A stretch of 64,000 bases of DNA. Source: Persicitalea sp963803495 (lineage in GTDB: Bacteria; Bacteroidota; Bacteroidia; Cytophagales; Spirosomataceae). Numbering within the stretch: position 1 is the first letter of the stretch; each line of letters opens with the position of its first letter. The notes under the pieces were generated by a model. The model was not told the origin of the DNA, did not search any database, and was given only the letters and a program-made list of their open reading frames with translations. Of this stretch, positions 44,393 to 53,700 are shown piece after piece. The position numbers were made by a program, and so were the translations under genes. The stretch is taken from the NCBI GenBank assembly GCA_963803495.1, contig CAWDMP010000002.1:806001-870000 (forward strand), in the 5' to 3' direction.

Positions 44393-45238
44393 ATGCTTAG
44401 CTATATCACCTGGGACGTCAGTCCCGATATTTTCACGATTCCCGAGTTCATGGGCTTTGGTCCGTTCACGATTCGCTGGTACGGTCTGCTGTTTGCGGCA
44501 GGCTTTCTGTTTGGCCAGCAGATCATGACGCACATTTTTAAGAAAGAGGGAAAGCCGCTCGAAGACATCGACACGCTCACCCTCGTGATGGTTGCGGCGA
44601 CCGTGTTTGGCGCGCGCCTGGGCCATTTTCTTTTCTACGAGCCCAGCGTATTCCTGACCAACCCGCTCGAAATCATCCTGCCGCCCTTCGCGGGCCTGGC
44701 CAGCCACGGCGCTTTGATCGGGATTTTGATCGGTCTTTGGTTTTATACCCGTAAACGCCAGGCTACCGGCCAAACGTTCCTGTGGCTCACCGATCGCATG
44801 ATCATTCTGGTGGCACTGGCCGGGGTATTCATTCGCTTCGGCAACCTGATGAACTCCGAGATCGTCGGCAAAGTGACAGATGTACCCTGGGCCTTTTTGT
44901 TCCTGCAAAATACCGAATTCAGCCAGTATCCCCGCCATCCGGCGCAGTTGTACGAGTCTATTTCCTGCCTGATTCTGTTCTTTGTGCTGTTCGCGCTTTG
45001 GAACAAATACAAGGCTGCCACGCCGCGCGGCCTGTTGCTGGGCGTGGGGCTCATCTGGATTTTTGCCTTTCGTTTCATCGATGAGTTCATGAAAGAAAAT
45101 CAGGTCAATTTTGAAGACACACTGCCCCTGAACATGGGCCAATTTCTGAGCATTCCGGCCGTGTTGCTGGGTATTTATCTGGTGGTCCGCTCGCGGCGGA
45201 ACGACCATCGTCCCGAGCGGCAACCGGTTTCGGTGTAG
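44393..45238 (+). CDS. lgt: Prolipoprotein diacylglyceryl transferase
   Basis: The 281-residue integral membrane enzyme adds diacylglycerol to the lipobox cysteine of prelipoproteins. Family motifs include FTIRWYGLLFAAGF near the start, GARLGHFLFYEP (a catalytic-type G-x-R-x-G-H/N motif), FIRFGNLMNSEIVGK and HPAQLYESI. Seven membrane segments are apparent. Its function fits the many lipoproteins of this window. The gene ends at a good terminator. Confidence 0.96.
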   Translation: MLSYITWDVSPDIFTIPEFMGFGPFTIRWYGLLFAAGFLFGQQIMTHIFKKEGKPLEDIDTLTLVMVAATVFGARLGHFLFYEPSVFLTNPLEIILPPFAGLASHGALIGILIGLWFYTRKRQATGQTFLWLTDRMIILVALAGVFIRFGNLMNSEIVGKVTDVPWAFLFLQNTEFSQYPRHPAQLYESISCLILFFVLFALWNKYKAATPRGLLLGVGLIWIFAFRFIDEFMKENQVNFEDTLPLNMGQFLSIPAVLLGIYLVVRSRRNDHRPERQPVSV

Positions 45239-45267
45239 ATTACTCACTCAAAGCGACCGGTCAGAAA

Positions 45268-45314
45268 GCCCGGCGCACCGTTCAATAGAAACGGTTGCGC
45301 CGGGTTATTTTTTT
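45268..45314 (+). terminator. Intrinsic terminator of lgt
   Basis: GCCCGGCGCACCGT pairs with ACGGTTGCGCCGGG (one bulged base, 45268-45304), followed by TTATTTTTTTG, about 30 bp after the lgt stop. Confidence 0.85.
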
Positions 45315-45363
45315 GCTCTGGAAAAACATACCTTGCCCTCTGAACCTAAACCCTTCCTTACCC

Positions 45364-45963
45364 ATGAAGACGAAACTATTACTTGGTAGCTTGCTGACTT
45401 TCACCATGATGAGCTGCGGCGGCGGCGATGAAAAAGAAGAATACAAAGAGCCGGAAAACGCTATGGAGGCCATTCAGCAAATGGCCGAGAAAGCCGAGAA
45501 AATGCAGAAGGAAGGGCCGGTCGACCCGGTCGATTTTCGGGAATTGAAGGCGATCCTGCCCGAGCAAGCCGGGGGCATGGAACGTACCGAAGCCGGCGGC
45601 GAGAAAAACGGTGCGATGGGTTTCAGCCTGTCGCAAGCCAGAGGAAAATACAAGGACGGCGACGCCAGTATGGAGATCGAGGTAGTCGACACGGGTGGCG
45701 TGGGCGGCATGGCCATGATGGGCATGGCGGCCTGGGCGATGTCGGAGGTGGATAAGGAGACCTCCACCGGCTACGAAAAAACCACGCGCGTCGACGGTTA
45801 TAAGGCTTACGAGCAGTACGACAATAAGCGCCAAAACGGTGAAGTGAATGTCCTGGTCGCCGATCGGTTCATCGTGTCGGTCAAAGGCAGAAAAGTGTCG
45901 ATGGACCAAATAAAAGACACGCTGGACGACCTCGACCTTGCTAAACTCGCCAAAATGGAATAA
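45364..45963 (+). CDS. Lipoprotein of unknown function
   Basis: The ATG at 45364 gives MKTKLLLGSLLTFTMMSCGGGDEKEEYKEPENAMEAIQ, a lipobox (MMSC) followed by a GGGDEK spacer of the kind that often marks outer-membrane, surface-exposed lipoproteins in Bacteroidota. The rest (199 residues in all) has two halves: a helical region, and a strand-rich part with SLSQARGKYKDGDASMEIEVVDTGG and TGYEKTTRVDGYKAYEQYDNKRQNGEVNVLVADRFIVSVKG. I do not recognise the family. Confidence 0.8.
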   Translation: MKTKLLLGSLLTFTMMSCGGGDEKEEYKEPENAMEAIQQMAEKAEKMQKEGPVDPVDFRELKAILPEQAGGMERTEAGGEKNGAMGFSLSQARGKYKDGDASMEIEVVDTGGVGGMAMMGMAAWAMSEVDKETSTGYEKTTRVDGYKAYEQYDNKRQNGEVNVLVADRFIVSVKGRKVSMDQIKDTLDDLDLAKLAKME

Positions 45964-45992
45964 CATTGGGCTCCTCACCAACGAGCGCCCGC

Positions 45993-46631
45993 ATGAATTC
46001 CGAGTATTTTGCCATCGAACTACCCGCCGGAAAGTGGGTGGAACTTCCACAGAAATATTTTCAACTGGCCTCCGATGGCCGGCCTGCCACGCAACGCACC
46101 GGGGTACGGCTACGCCGGAGCGCTCAGGAACTTACCGTGGCCTTCGAGTGCCAGGATGATCCGCTATGGCGCCAAACGACCCAACGGGGCCACAACACCG
46201 ATCTGTGGCAGCAGGAGGTGTTCGAATTGTTCATCGCGCCCGGGCTGGCGGCGCCGACCCGTTACGTCGAGCTGGAAATCAACCCCAACGATGCCCTGTT
46301 TGTGGGTCGGGTGCACAATGCTGCCAAAGACTGCGGCGTGATCGAACTCACGATGGTACCTTACGAGTCGGCGGGCGTGGCGCATCGGATCACGGACACC
46401 GGCTCCGATTTTTGGAGCGGCGAGTTGAGCGTGCCTCTTGCCTTACTGGGTGAAACTTCCGATACCTACCGGCTCAACTTTTTCAGGATCATACTGACCG
46501 AGCCACAAACCGACCCAAACTGGAAAAACGCCTCGGAGCACGTGTCGTACCAGTGCTGGAGTTCGACGCTGAGCGGTGATTCGCCTTGTTTTCACCGGCC
46601 CGATTCGTTCGGCACCCTGCGGCTGATCTAG
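45993..46631 (+). CDS. Carbohydrate-binding (CBM9-like) domain protein
   Basis: From the ATG at 45993 the protein has about 212 residues. It consists of one CBM9-like beta-sandwich: VRLRRSAQELTVAFECQDDP, TDLWQQEVFELFIAP, YVELEINPNDALFVGRVHN, FWSGELSVPLALLG, YRLNFFRIIL and FHRPDSFGTLRL. The DLWQQEVFELFI...YVELEINP...FHRPDSFG pattern matches the CBM9-like family seen in Bacteroidota. There is no signal peptide, so a cytoplasmic or incompletely annotated N-terminus is possible; a start at 45966 adds nine unconvincing residues. Confidence 0.75.
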   Translation: MNSEYFAIELPAGKWVELPQKYFQLASDGRPATQRTGVRLRRSAQELTVAFECQDDPLWRQTTQRGHNTDLWQQEVFELFIAPGLAAPTRYVELEINPNDALFVGRVHNAAKDCGVIELTMVPYESAGVAHRITDTGSDFWSGELSVPLALLGETSDTYRLNFFRIILTEPQTDPNWKNASEHVSYQCWSSTLSGDSPCFHRPDSFGTLRLI

Positions 46632-46752
46632 TGCCCGACGCGGTCGACTTACCCGCACCCAGCCACCCGGATAGGCATAATGTTTATTTTTCCCGATACC
46701 TTTACCGGCTTTCGTCGTTGTTAAGGTGAAATTTTAGGGAAAATAAATTTGA

Positions 46753-48178
46753 ATGCCGACTAATTTTTGGATTATACTTTTTGGGATCTTCGGGCTGGCG
46801 ACCTCGGCATCGGCCAGCAGCAGCGATTCACTTACCCTGGATAGTACCCGGCTCGTGACGGTCGGCAATGTGAGTACCGAGGGCAACTTCCGCACCCGCA
46901 CGACCATCATCCTGCGCGAAATGGCCATCTCGCCCGGCGACACGCTACCGCTCAATATCCTGAACAGCAGGCTGGAAATCGACCGGCGCAAGATCGTCAA
47001 CACCAACCTCTTCATCACCGTCGAGATGATACCGTTGTTTCAGAGTGCTGACAGTACCGTGGTAGACATCCGGGTGTTGGTCAAAGAGCGCCTGTACTTT
47101 GTGGTGCTACCCATCTTCGAACTAGCCGACCGCAATTTTAACGAGTGGTGGTACGACCGCAACCACGACCTGCGCCGCACGACCTACGGGCTGTTCATGA
47201 GCTACCGCAACCTGACGGGCCGCGCGGACCGGCTGCTGCTGTCGGCCAATTTCGGTTTCATTCCCAAGTACGAAATGTCCTACTCGATTCCGTACATCGA
47301 CAAAGCCCTCAAAACCGGCGTGACGGCGGGGGTTTCCTACACTACTAACAAGTCGCTGGCCTACCGCACCTGGAACGACAAACTCGACTTTCTGGACAGC
47401 GAGGTACTCAACCGCGAGCGCTTCTACACGTTTGTCAACTTTACGCGCCGCAACAAATTCTACGAGTTCCATTCGCTGGATACCCGCTGGGTACACATCC
47501 AGCTCTCCGATTCCCTGGCCCGCCTCAACCCCACCTACCTGCTTAAAGGCCGCACCAACCAGCAGTACTTTCAGCTCACCTATACCTACAAATTCGATCG
47601 CCGCGACAACGTGCAGTACCCCTTGCTCGGGTTTCTCTACGGCATCCAGGCCAGCAAACTGGGGATTCTCCCCTCTGACAACATCAATCAGAGCTACCTA
47701 TACGGTTATTACCGGCGGTTCATTCCGCTTAGCGAGCGCTGGTTTTTCAACACTGGCATCACCGGCCGCGTTTCTTCGCCTAAGTTGCAGCCCTACGCGC
47801 AACGGATCGGGCTGGGTTTCCGGGAAGACCTCGTGCGGGGCTACGAACTCAACGTTATAGAGGGTCAGCATTACCTTCTGTGGGGCAACGAGTTGAAATA
47901 CAGGCTTTTCAGTTTTCAGAAAACGATTCCCTGGATTCCGGTTCGGCAGCTCAACACCATCCCGGTCACGGCCTACCTCAACTCGTTCGCCGATCTGGGC
48001 TACGTCCGCAACTACTTCCCCGAGTTGAGCAGTACCAGTTTGGGCAACAGAGCCCCTGGTCGGGGCTGGTTTGGGGCTCGATGTCGTGACATTCTACAAC
48101 ATGGTAATTCGCCTCAACTACACCGTCAACAGCCAGGGGCAGGACCGCTTGTTTTTTCAGATCGGCCGGTCTTTGTAG
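46753..48178 (+). CDS. BamA/TamA-type surface antigen protein (frameshift near the end)
   Basis: A signal peptide (MPTNFWIILFGIFGLATSASAS) is followed by a POTRA-like unit (VGNVSTEGNFRTRTTIILREMAISPGDTL ... RRKIVNTNLFITVEMI) and a barrel region (RRDNVQYPLLGFLYGIQASKLGI; GFREDLVRGYELNVIEGQHYLLWGNELKYRL). Near 48050 the frame shifts. The natural end (LVGAGLGLDVVTFYNMVIRLNYTVNSQGQDRLFFQIGRSL) is in another frame, stopping at 48176. With a single POTRA it is a small Omp85-family protein, distinct from tamL and from the essential BamA. Confidence 0.82.
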
Positions 48179-48248
48179 GGGTTGACGGGAAAAAGTAAAG
48201 GAGATATTGGCTATTTTTGCAAAAAAATCCAATTCTACCGAAATCCCA

Positions 48249-48857
48249 ATGCGCCCTCGATCCCTTATTCTGCGCTACCTGCTGCTGTCCATAGTACTTG
48301 GCGGCGCTCTGGCAGGCTGTTCTACCAAAACCACCACCGACGAAGAAGCCACCACGCCCACCGATTCGGCGGTCCTGAACGACCCGGCGAGCGACGACCT
48401 CAACAGCAATCAGAACGCCCTGCTTAACACCATCGTGGGCGATTCCGACGACGGCGTGTTCCGGGGCATCACGTTCGGCGACCCGCTGGGGAAGGTCAGG
48501 GCCACGGAAAAGTTCGAGCTATTCGAAGATTCGGTCAGCCATGTGGGCTACACCTACGAGACAGAACAACTCGAAACCATCGACGTACTTTACTACGTCT
48601 CGCCTAAGGCCCGGCAGGTCGAGAAGATCACGGTCGACGTGTACCTCAACAGCGAAACCGCCACCCGCCAGCTTTGGAACTCGGCGCGGCAGCGTTTCAC
48701 GAAGCGCTACGGCGAGCCTACCCTGGAGAAAACCGGCCGCATCGAATGGAAAAAAGATCCGATCAAAGCCACGCTCCAGGAAGTTTCCGACGGGCGGGAT
48801 TTCGGATTGAAAATGATTTTTACGCCAACCGACAAGACAGCTCTGGCATTAAAATAA
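48249..48857 (+). CDS. Lipoprotein of unknown function
   Basis: The ATG at 48249 (in frame 14 codons after another possible start at 48207) gives MRPRSLILRYLLLSIVLGGALAGCSTK, with lipobox LAGC. The mature part has a disordered TTTDEEATTPTDS stretch and a compact domain (GDSDDGVFRGITFGDPLGKVRATEKFELFEDS; IDVLYYVSPKARQVEKITVDVYL; RFTKRYGEPT). The pattern resembles lipoproteins that measure small changes in sequence partners, but no named family is recognised. Confidence 0.75.
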   Translation: MRPRSLILRYLLLSIVLGGALAGCSTKTTTDEEATTPTDSAVLNDPASDDLNSNQNALLNTIVGDSDDGVFRGITFGDPLGKVRATEKFELFEDSVSHVGYTYETEQLETIDVLYYVSPKARQVEKITVDVYLNSETATRQLWNSARQRFTKRYGEPTLEKTGRIEWKKDPIKATLQEVSDGRDFGLKMIFTPTDKTALALK

Positions 48858-48891
48858 TGGATAATTGACGATGGATAATGGACAATTTGGG
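48857..48891. repeat. 5 x 7-bp array overlapping the cyclophilin start
   Basis: ATGGATA, ATTGACG, ATGGATA, ATGGACA and ATTTGGG cover the last base of the lipoprotein stop codon and the first seven codons of the cyclophilin gene (ATG at 48871). The repeat therefore encodes the residues MDNGQFG. Confidence 0.8.
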
Positions 48892-49620
48892 ATTGCCGCC
48901 CGGTTTGTAGTATTGATCACGCTGCTTTTTCTGACCAGCTTACCCGCCGAGGCACAGAGGAGTTCGAGACGAGATCACCTGGTCACGATCGAAACCGACG
49001 CCGGGCCGATGCGGCTGGTACTTTCCGACAAGACGCCCCTGCACAAAGCCAATTTTATCAAGCTGACCAAGGAAAACTTTTACGACGGACTGCTCTTTCA
49101 CCGCGTCATCGAGGAGTTCATGATTCAGGGCGGCGACCCCGACTCGCGCGGGGCCAAAGCCAAGGCGGCGATAGGCAGCGGCGGCGTGAAGTACCGCATC
49201 CCGGCCGAGTTCGACGCGTCCTTATTTCACCGCAAAGGCGCCGTGGCCGCCGCCCGCGACGGCAACCCCGAGAAAGCATCCAGTGGCTCTCAGTTTTATA
49301 TCGTACAAGGCAAGCCCTATACCGACCAGACCCTCGACCAGCAGTTGGCGCGCATCGTGAACGAACCCGCCGGCCGGCCGCGCCAGCCCACCGAGGCGCA
49401 GCGCCAGGTGTACCGCACCGCGGGTGGTTCGCCGCACCTCGACGGCAACTACACCGTATTCGGGCAGGTGATCGACGGCTTGGCGGTGGTCGATTCCATC
49501 GCCGCCCGCCCGCGCGATGCCCGCAACCGACCGCTCAACGATGCGGTCATGCAAAAGGTCACCGTAAAAAAGATGCGAAAGAAGAAAATCACGAAGCGAT
49601 ATGGCTACTTATACGAGTAA
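48871..49620 (+). CDS. Secreted peptidyl-prolyl cis-trans isomerase (cyclophilin)
   Basis: The protein carries a signal peptide (FVVLITLLFLTSLPAEAQ) and a cyclophilin domain: VTIETDAGPMRLVLSDKTPLHKANFIKLTKENFYDGLLFHRVIEEFMIQGGDPDSRG, ASSGSQFYIVQG and YTVFGQVIDGLAVVDSIA. The catalytic arginine is in FHRVIEEFMIQGGD. The ATG at 48871 lies inside a heptamer array; TTG at 48865 is also possible. The product should act in the periplasm on proline bonds of exported proteins. Confidence 0.9.
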   Translation: MDNGQFGIAARFVVLITLLFLTSLPAEAQRSSRRDHLVTIETDAGPMRLVLSDKTPLHKANFIKLTKENFYDGLLFHRVIEEFMIQGGDPDSRGAKAKAAIGSGGVKYRIPAEFDASLFHRKGAVAAARDGNPEKASSGSQFYIVQGKPYTDQTLDQQLARIVNEPAGRPRQPTEAQRQVYRTAGGSPHLDGNYTVFGQVIDGLAVVDSIAARPRDARNRPLNDAVMQKVTVKKMRKKKITKRYGYLYE

Positions 49621-49660
49621 GTACCTTTGCCCTTATTTTTTATAAAAAAAGCCCCTGTCC

Positions 49661-50581
49661 TTGAACGCAAAACGAATTCTCATCACCGGCTCCAACGGTC
49701 TCCTGGGCCAGAAACTTGTCGAACTATTGCTGTCGCAGCCCGGCTGCACGGTGATCGCCACCGCGCGCGGGGCCAACCGACTGCCTTTCACCGAAGGCTA
49801 CGAGTACCACTCGCTGGACATCACGAAGCCTGAGGAGGTAGCCAGTGTACTGGCCGCCGCGCGGCCCGATGTGGTCGTCAATACCGCAGCCATGACCAAC
49901 GTGGACCAGTGCGAGAGCGACATGGCCGAGTGCTGGGCCCTGAATGTGAAGGCCGTCGAGTACCTGATCGAAGCCTGCCGGGCGCAGGATACTTTTTTGC
50001 TGCATCTGTCTACAGATTTTATTTTCGACGGCGCGGACGGCCCCTACACCGAAACCGCCGAAGCCAATCCGCTGAGTTTTTATGGCTGGAGCAAGTACGC
50101 CGCCGAAAAAGCCCTCATCCACAATGCCCAATCCGGCGCGCCGATCCGCTGGGCGATTGCCCGCACGGTACTCGTCTACGGCATCGCGCACGACATGAGC
50201 CGCAGCAACATCATTTTGTGGGTCAAGAATTCGTTGGAATCTGGCAAGGCCATCAACGTCGTGACCGACCAATGGCGCAGCCCCACGCTGGCCGAGGACC
50301 TGGCGATGGGCTGCTGGCTGATCGCCGACCAGGAAGCGGAGGGCATTTTCAATATTTCGGGAAAAGACGTCCTCACCCCCCACGAAATGGCGACCATGAC
50401 CGCCGAGTACTTCGACCTCGACGCCAGCCTCATCTCCGAAGCCGACTCCACTACCTTCACCCAACCCGCCAAACGCCCGGCCCGCACAGGATTTATCCTG
50501 GACAAATCGCGGGAAGTACTCGGCTACACGCCGCGTAGTTTTCGGGAGGGGATTGCGCTGCTGGCCGGGCAGATTGAGTAA
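49661..50581 (+). CDS. RmlD-like NAD(P)-dependent sugar reductase
   Basis: The 306-residue short-chain dehydrogenase starts with the Rossmann fingerprint RILITGSNGLLGQKL. It contains the catalytic YxxxK (SFYGWSKYAAEKAL), VVNTAAMTNVDQCESD, LHLSTDFIFDG and a C-terminal RPARTGFILDKSREVLGYTPRSF as in dTDP-4-dehydrorhamnose reductases. The exact substrate is not known, since no other rhamnose genes are nearby. TTG at 49661 is the only start that keeps the nucleotide site. Confidence 0.88.
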   Translation: MNAKRILITGSNGLLGQKLVELLLSQPGCTVIATARGANRLPFTEGYEYHSLDITKPEEVASVLAAARPDVVVNTAAMTNVDQCESDMAECWALNVKAVEYLIEACRAQDTFLLHLSTDFIFDGADGPYTETAEANPLSFYGWSKYAAEKALIHNAQSGAPIRWAIARTVLVYGIAHDMSRSNIILWVKNSLESGKAINVVTDQWRSPTLAEDLAMGCWLIADQEAEGIFNISGKDVLTPHEMATMTAEYFDLDASLISEADSTTFTQPAKRPARTGFILDKSREVLGYTPRSFREGIALLAGQIE

Positions 50582-50589
50582 GCATAATC

Positions 50590-50650
50590 TCACTCAAAAC
50601 CCGTCATGTCGGGATGCTTAAAATCGAAGTCGCGGGTTAATGTGCCTCAG
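50590..50650 (-). pseudogene. C-terminal tail of a lost metallophosphatase paralogue
   Basis: On the minus strand the codons read GTLTRDFDFKHPDMTGFE-stop, matching the last residues of the metallophosphatase encoded at 54588-55832 (GELTHDFDFRHPDMSVFE-stop). Nothing else of the gene remains: it is cut by the IS4-family element that starts at 50658. The rest is not found on the other side of the element, so the insertion was accompanied or followed by a deletion. Confidence 0.75.
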
Positions 50651-50657
50651 TCGCGCT

Positions 50658-52043
50658 ACCAATGTCATTAAGTTAGCGGAAAATTCAGATTATTGCAAAA
50701 TGAAAAAAAGACGAATCTTAACTTGTTGACAAGCCTGCGCTCCTTTTTGCTGGTGGAGGTCGTAGCCGATCAATACAAACAGCAACCGAGTGACTTCACT
50801 CGCAACCGCAAGCTTCCTTTCCCTTTCCTGGTCACGCTGATGCTGAAAGCCCTACGCAAAAAGATTGCCCTGGAAATCCACCACTTCTATGAACGGCTAG
50901 TCGAACTGACCATTCAAGAGGAGCCAGTCAGCCTGACGGCCAGCGCCTTCTGCCAAAGCCGGCAGAAACTCCGGCCCGAGTTTTTCCGCGATGGGCTCCA
51001 CCACCTGTGTCGCGAATTCTATTCTGACAATGAACTCGGCGTGAAATTGTGGCAGGGCAAGCGCCTGCTGGCCATCGATGGCAGTATCATCGAGTTGCCT
51101 CACACGGCCGAGCTGGAGCAGCACTACGGAACCTACGCCAACCAGCACCGAACGCTGCGCGTGCAGGCCCGAGTCTCGCTGCTCTACGACGTGCTCAACG
51201 ACTTGGTGCTGGACGGGCAGATGGGCCGCTACGCTGACGGGGAGCGGGTGCTGGCCGAGTCTCACCTGGCTTGGGCCGGGCCGGGCGACCTGGTGATTTA
51301 CGACCGGGGGTACCCCTCCTTGGACTTCATCTTCCAGCACCACCAGCGGGGCGTGGACTTCGTGATGCGGGCCAAGGTGACATGGAGCAACGCGGTGGGG
51401 GATTTTGTCCGCTCGGGGGCGACAAGCCAACTGCTGGAGCTGAAAACGGGCAAGAACGAATCCGTGTCGGCAAGGCCCTACGACCGACACACCGCTGTGC
51501 CCGTCAGGCTGGTACGGGTGGACCTGCCCGGCGGGGAGGTCGAGGTGCTCGTCAGCTCGTTGCTGGAGCAGGGTGAGTACCCCACGGCGATCTTCAAGGA
51601 CCTTTACCGGCGGCGCTGGGGGGTGGAGACCCGCTTCGACGTCCTGAAGAACGCCCTGCACATCGAGCATTTTTCGGGGGTGAGCCAAAGAGTGATCACC
51701 CAAGATTTCTACATCACCCTGCTGGTGGCCAACCTCGAGGCGCTGCTGCGGGAAGAGGTCAATGAACGAGTCCAGCACAGGTGCAGCCATCGCAAGCACC
51801 GCTACCAGGTCAACATCACCGTTAGCGCCAGCCTGCTCAGGGAAAAGATAGTGGATCTGCTGTTGGGGCAGCAACCCCGGGACGCCCTGGACTATCTGGC
51901 AGGCGTACTGGCGCAAAACATCGAGCCAGTCAGGCCCGGCAGGAGCTTCCCCAGGAAGGCCGACCAATACCGGACAAAGAACAAACCCAAGCAATTTAAG
52001 AATAGGCGTTCCAACCTTTGATTCTTAACTTAATGACATTGGT
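50658..52043 (+). mobile_element. IS4-family insertion sequence, complete
   Basis: The element is 1386 bp with perfect 18-bp terminal inverted repeats (ACCAATGTCATTAAGTTA at 50658-50675 and its complement at 52026-52043) and one intact transposase gene. I cannot see a clear target-site duplication. The left flank is the tail of a metallophosphatase gene, and the right flank is a hairpin repeat that shares its first two bases with the end of the element. Confidence 0.9.
50693..52021 (+). CDS. IS4-family transposase
   Basis: The 442-residue DDE transposase has an N-terminal DNA-binding part (MQNEKKTNLNLLTSLRSFLLVEVV) and the catalytic residues in LLAIDGSIIELP (first D), LVIYDRGYPSLDFI (second D) and the YREK-like RRRWGVETRFDVLKNALHIEHFSG (E). 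The tail is basic (KPKQFKNRRSNL). It is intact, so the element may be active. It spans most of the IS. Confidence 0.92.
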   Translation: MQNEKKTNLNLLTSLRSFLLVEVVADQYKQQPSDFTRNRKLPFPFLVTLMLKALRKKIALEIHHFYERLVELTIQEEPVSLTASAFCQSRQKLRPEFFRDGLHHLCREFYSDNELGVKLWQGKRLLAIDGSIIELPHTAELEQHYGTYANQHRTLRVQARVSLLYDVLNDLVLDGQMGRYADGERVLAESHLAWAGPGDLVIYDRGYPSLDFIFQHHQRGVDFVMRAKVTWSNAVGDFVRSGATSQLLELKTGKNESVSARPYDRHTAVPVRLVRVDLPGGEVEVLVSSLLEQGEYPTAIFKDLYRRRWGVETRFDVLKNALHIEHFSGVSQRVITQDFYITLLVANLEALLREEVNERVQHRCSHRKHRYQVNITVSASLLREKIVDLLLGQQPRDALDYLAGVLAQNIEPVRPGRSFPRKADQYRTKNKPKQFKNRRSNL

Positions 52044-52079
52044 CGCTCGGCTTCGCCGAGTGACGACTATCAGGTAGCC
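52042..52079. repeat. Hairpin repeat, copy 1 (beside the IS)
   Basis: GTCGCTCGGCTTCGCCGAG followed by TGACGACTATCAGGTAGCC matches 54412-54449 over 38 bp with one difference. The core GTCGCTCGGC-TTC-GCCGAGTGAC is a near-perfect 10-bp stem. The IS right end overlaps its first two bases. Confidence 0.85.
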
Positions 52080-52169
52080 TTAAAGGCGATCCCCCCCTGA
52101 TCTCCGCAGGAACGGAATAATTGAGAGCGCTTTCATTGCATTGGTGGTTTAGGGTGGTTACTGGATAAG

Positions 52170-53576
52170 CTATTTCTTGGCTAGCTCTGCCGCGTATTTA
52201 CCGACATTAATAAGTGGAATTTTCATGCCATACGAAGCATTGAAAACCTTGATGACTTCGTTAGCCAGCACCGCCTGCCCGATAGCCGACAGATAGAGAC
52301 CATCCGACGAGAAAAAGTTGCCATTCGGATACGAGGGGTCGATACGAAAGCCATCTTCCGATACGTACTGCCCGGCCAGTACCTTTTTATAGACCGCATG
52401 AAAATCGACCAGGGGATGATTATAATCTCGCGCGGCTTTCTGAATGAACCAGTTGTTGTAGAAATCAGAACGATTTACTTCATCTTTCCTAATAACATCG
52501 GCGTCAGTTAGTGGACCAGAAAATCTGCCATTGTACAGATTCACTACGTTAGCGGTTGGTAGACAGGATGTCAGTAGGCTCAATGTCACGCAATTGATCC
52601 GTACCGTTTTGAAGAAATTTAGGAGTCTTGTCTACTTTCTTCACCATACTCTCATAAGTATAAAATTTGAAATAGGGAGCATCCAGAATATCAGGCACAG
52701 TCAGGTACACATACTTCATCCCCGTCTTCTTCACTTTTTCCAAAATTTGCAGTTCCCAATCCGGCCAGCGCTGACTACTAGACAACCCCAACCCTTCCCC
52801 TCTTATGTAGTCTGCAACGAAATTATCTAAGCCAGCATCAATGATGCCCATGTCAGGCTTCATCGCGTTGATTCGGTCCCAACCTGTGCCAGTTCCGCTT
52901 GGTATGAATCGGCTACCCAGTGCAACTGGCATATTGTACTTGTCCCATAAATAGTTAGCATTGGTTTTTTCAGCATTTAGAGGATTAGTCTTGTAATAAG
53001 TGACCGTACTTTCTACGATGTCGCCAACATTGATATTGTAGAAGATCGGGCTAAGACCCGGAGCCGAAAAGTTATTGACTTGGTTGCCTGAGTACGGTAG
53101 GAACTCGATAGGTGGATTACTATAGGCCAGGTTATTGGTCACCTTATTCCAGCGCGGCTCAGCACTTAGCTTTATCCAGGATCAGTCGACCCGTCCCGTT
53201 GCCATGCTCCCGTTCGAAGAGGGGCTGTTTGAAGTTGGTCAATCCCATTTGCCGGGCTACCAAATTCGGGTAGGAGGTGATCTGTCCTTCCCGAAACAAG
53301 TCCCCCGTCCCGGTACCCGGCCGCGACGCCTTCGCCTAGTACCACGAGCACGGGTTCTCCATCCGACTTGCTCACCAAACCACCCAAGTCGACTGAGCCG
53401 GGTTGTGGAGCCCAGCCAAAAGCCGGATCAGGCTTGACAGGCAGCGAAATCTCTCCCGCTTTCAACGGGTCTTCCTGGTTGTATGGGGTGGGGGTTTCTT
53501 CACTTCCAATAACGTTACTGCAAGCCACTACGCCGAGAACGATACAGGAGGCAAGAATAGATTTAGGAATTTTCAT
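52170..53576 (-). pseudogene. SGNH/GDSL-hydrolase-like lipoprotein, split by frameshifts
   Basis: Three minus-strand frames join into one gene of about 470 codons: MKIPKSILASCIVLGVVACSN (lipobox VVAC) with GEPVLVVLGEGVAAGYRDGGL, then YSGNQVNNFSAPGLSPIFYNINVGD ... KPDMGIIDAGLDNFVADYI, then SSDGLYLSAIGQAVLANEVIKVFNASYG. Shifts lie near 53280-53150 and 52555. The pattern fits secreted SGNH esterases, but the usual GDSL serine is not visible (GEG) and the C-terminal D-x-x-H lacks the histidine (DGLY). It is AT-richer than average. Confidence 0.62.
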
Positions 53577-53655
53577 AGTAGCGTACTTTGTGATTGGTGG
53601 ATAAAAGCGAGGAATCCTATACCGACAAAATTAAGCGGTGCATGGTTACCGCAAT

Positions 53656-53691
53656 CTGACTCGAATCAGGAAATCGTCTGATTCGAGTCAG
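53656..53691. promoter_or_regulatory. Perfect 14-bp inverted repeat between the Crp-type regulator and the SGNH gene
   Basis: CTGACTCGAATCAG, an 8-base loop and its exact complement lie 10 bp after the regulator's stop and 80 bp before the SGNH gene start. The stem itself is internally palindrome-like (CTGAnTCGAnTCAG). No T-run follows, so it may be an operator rather than a terminator. Confidence 0.5.
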
Positions 53692-53700
53692 AAAATTACT

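Noticed and set aside
50640..52060. Target-site duplication of the IS4 element
   Set aside because: The flanks share only short CGCT-like words, which is too little to call a duplication.
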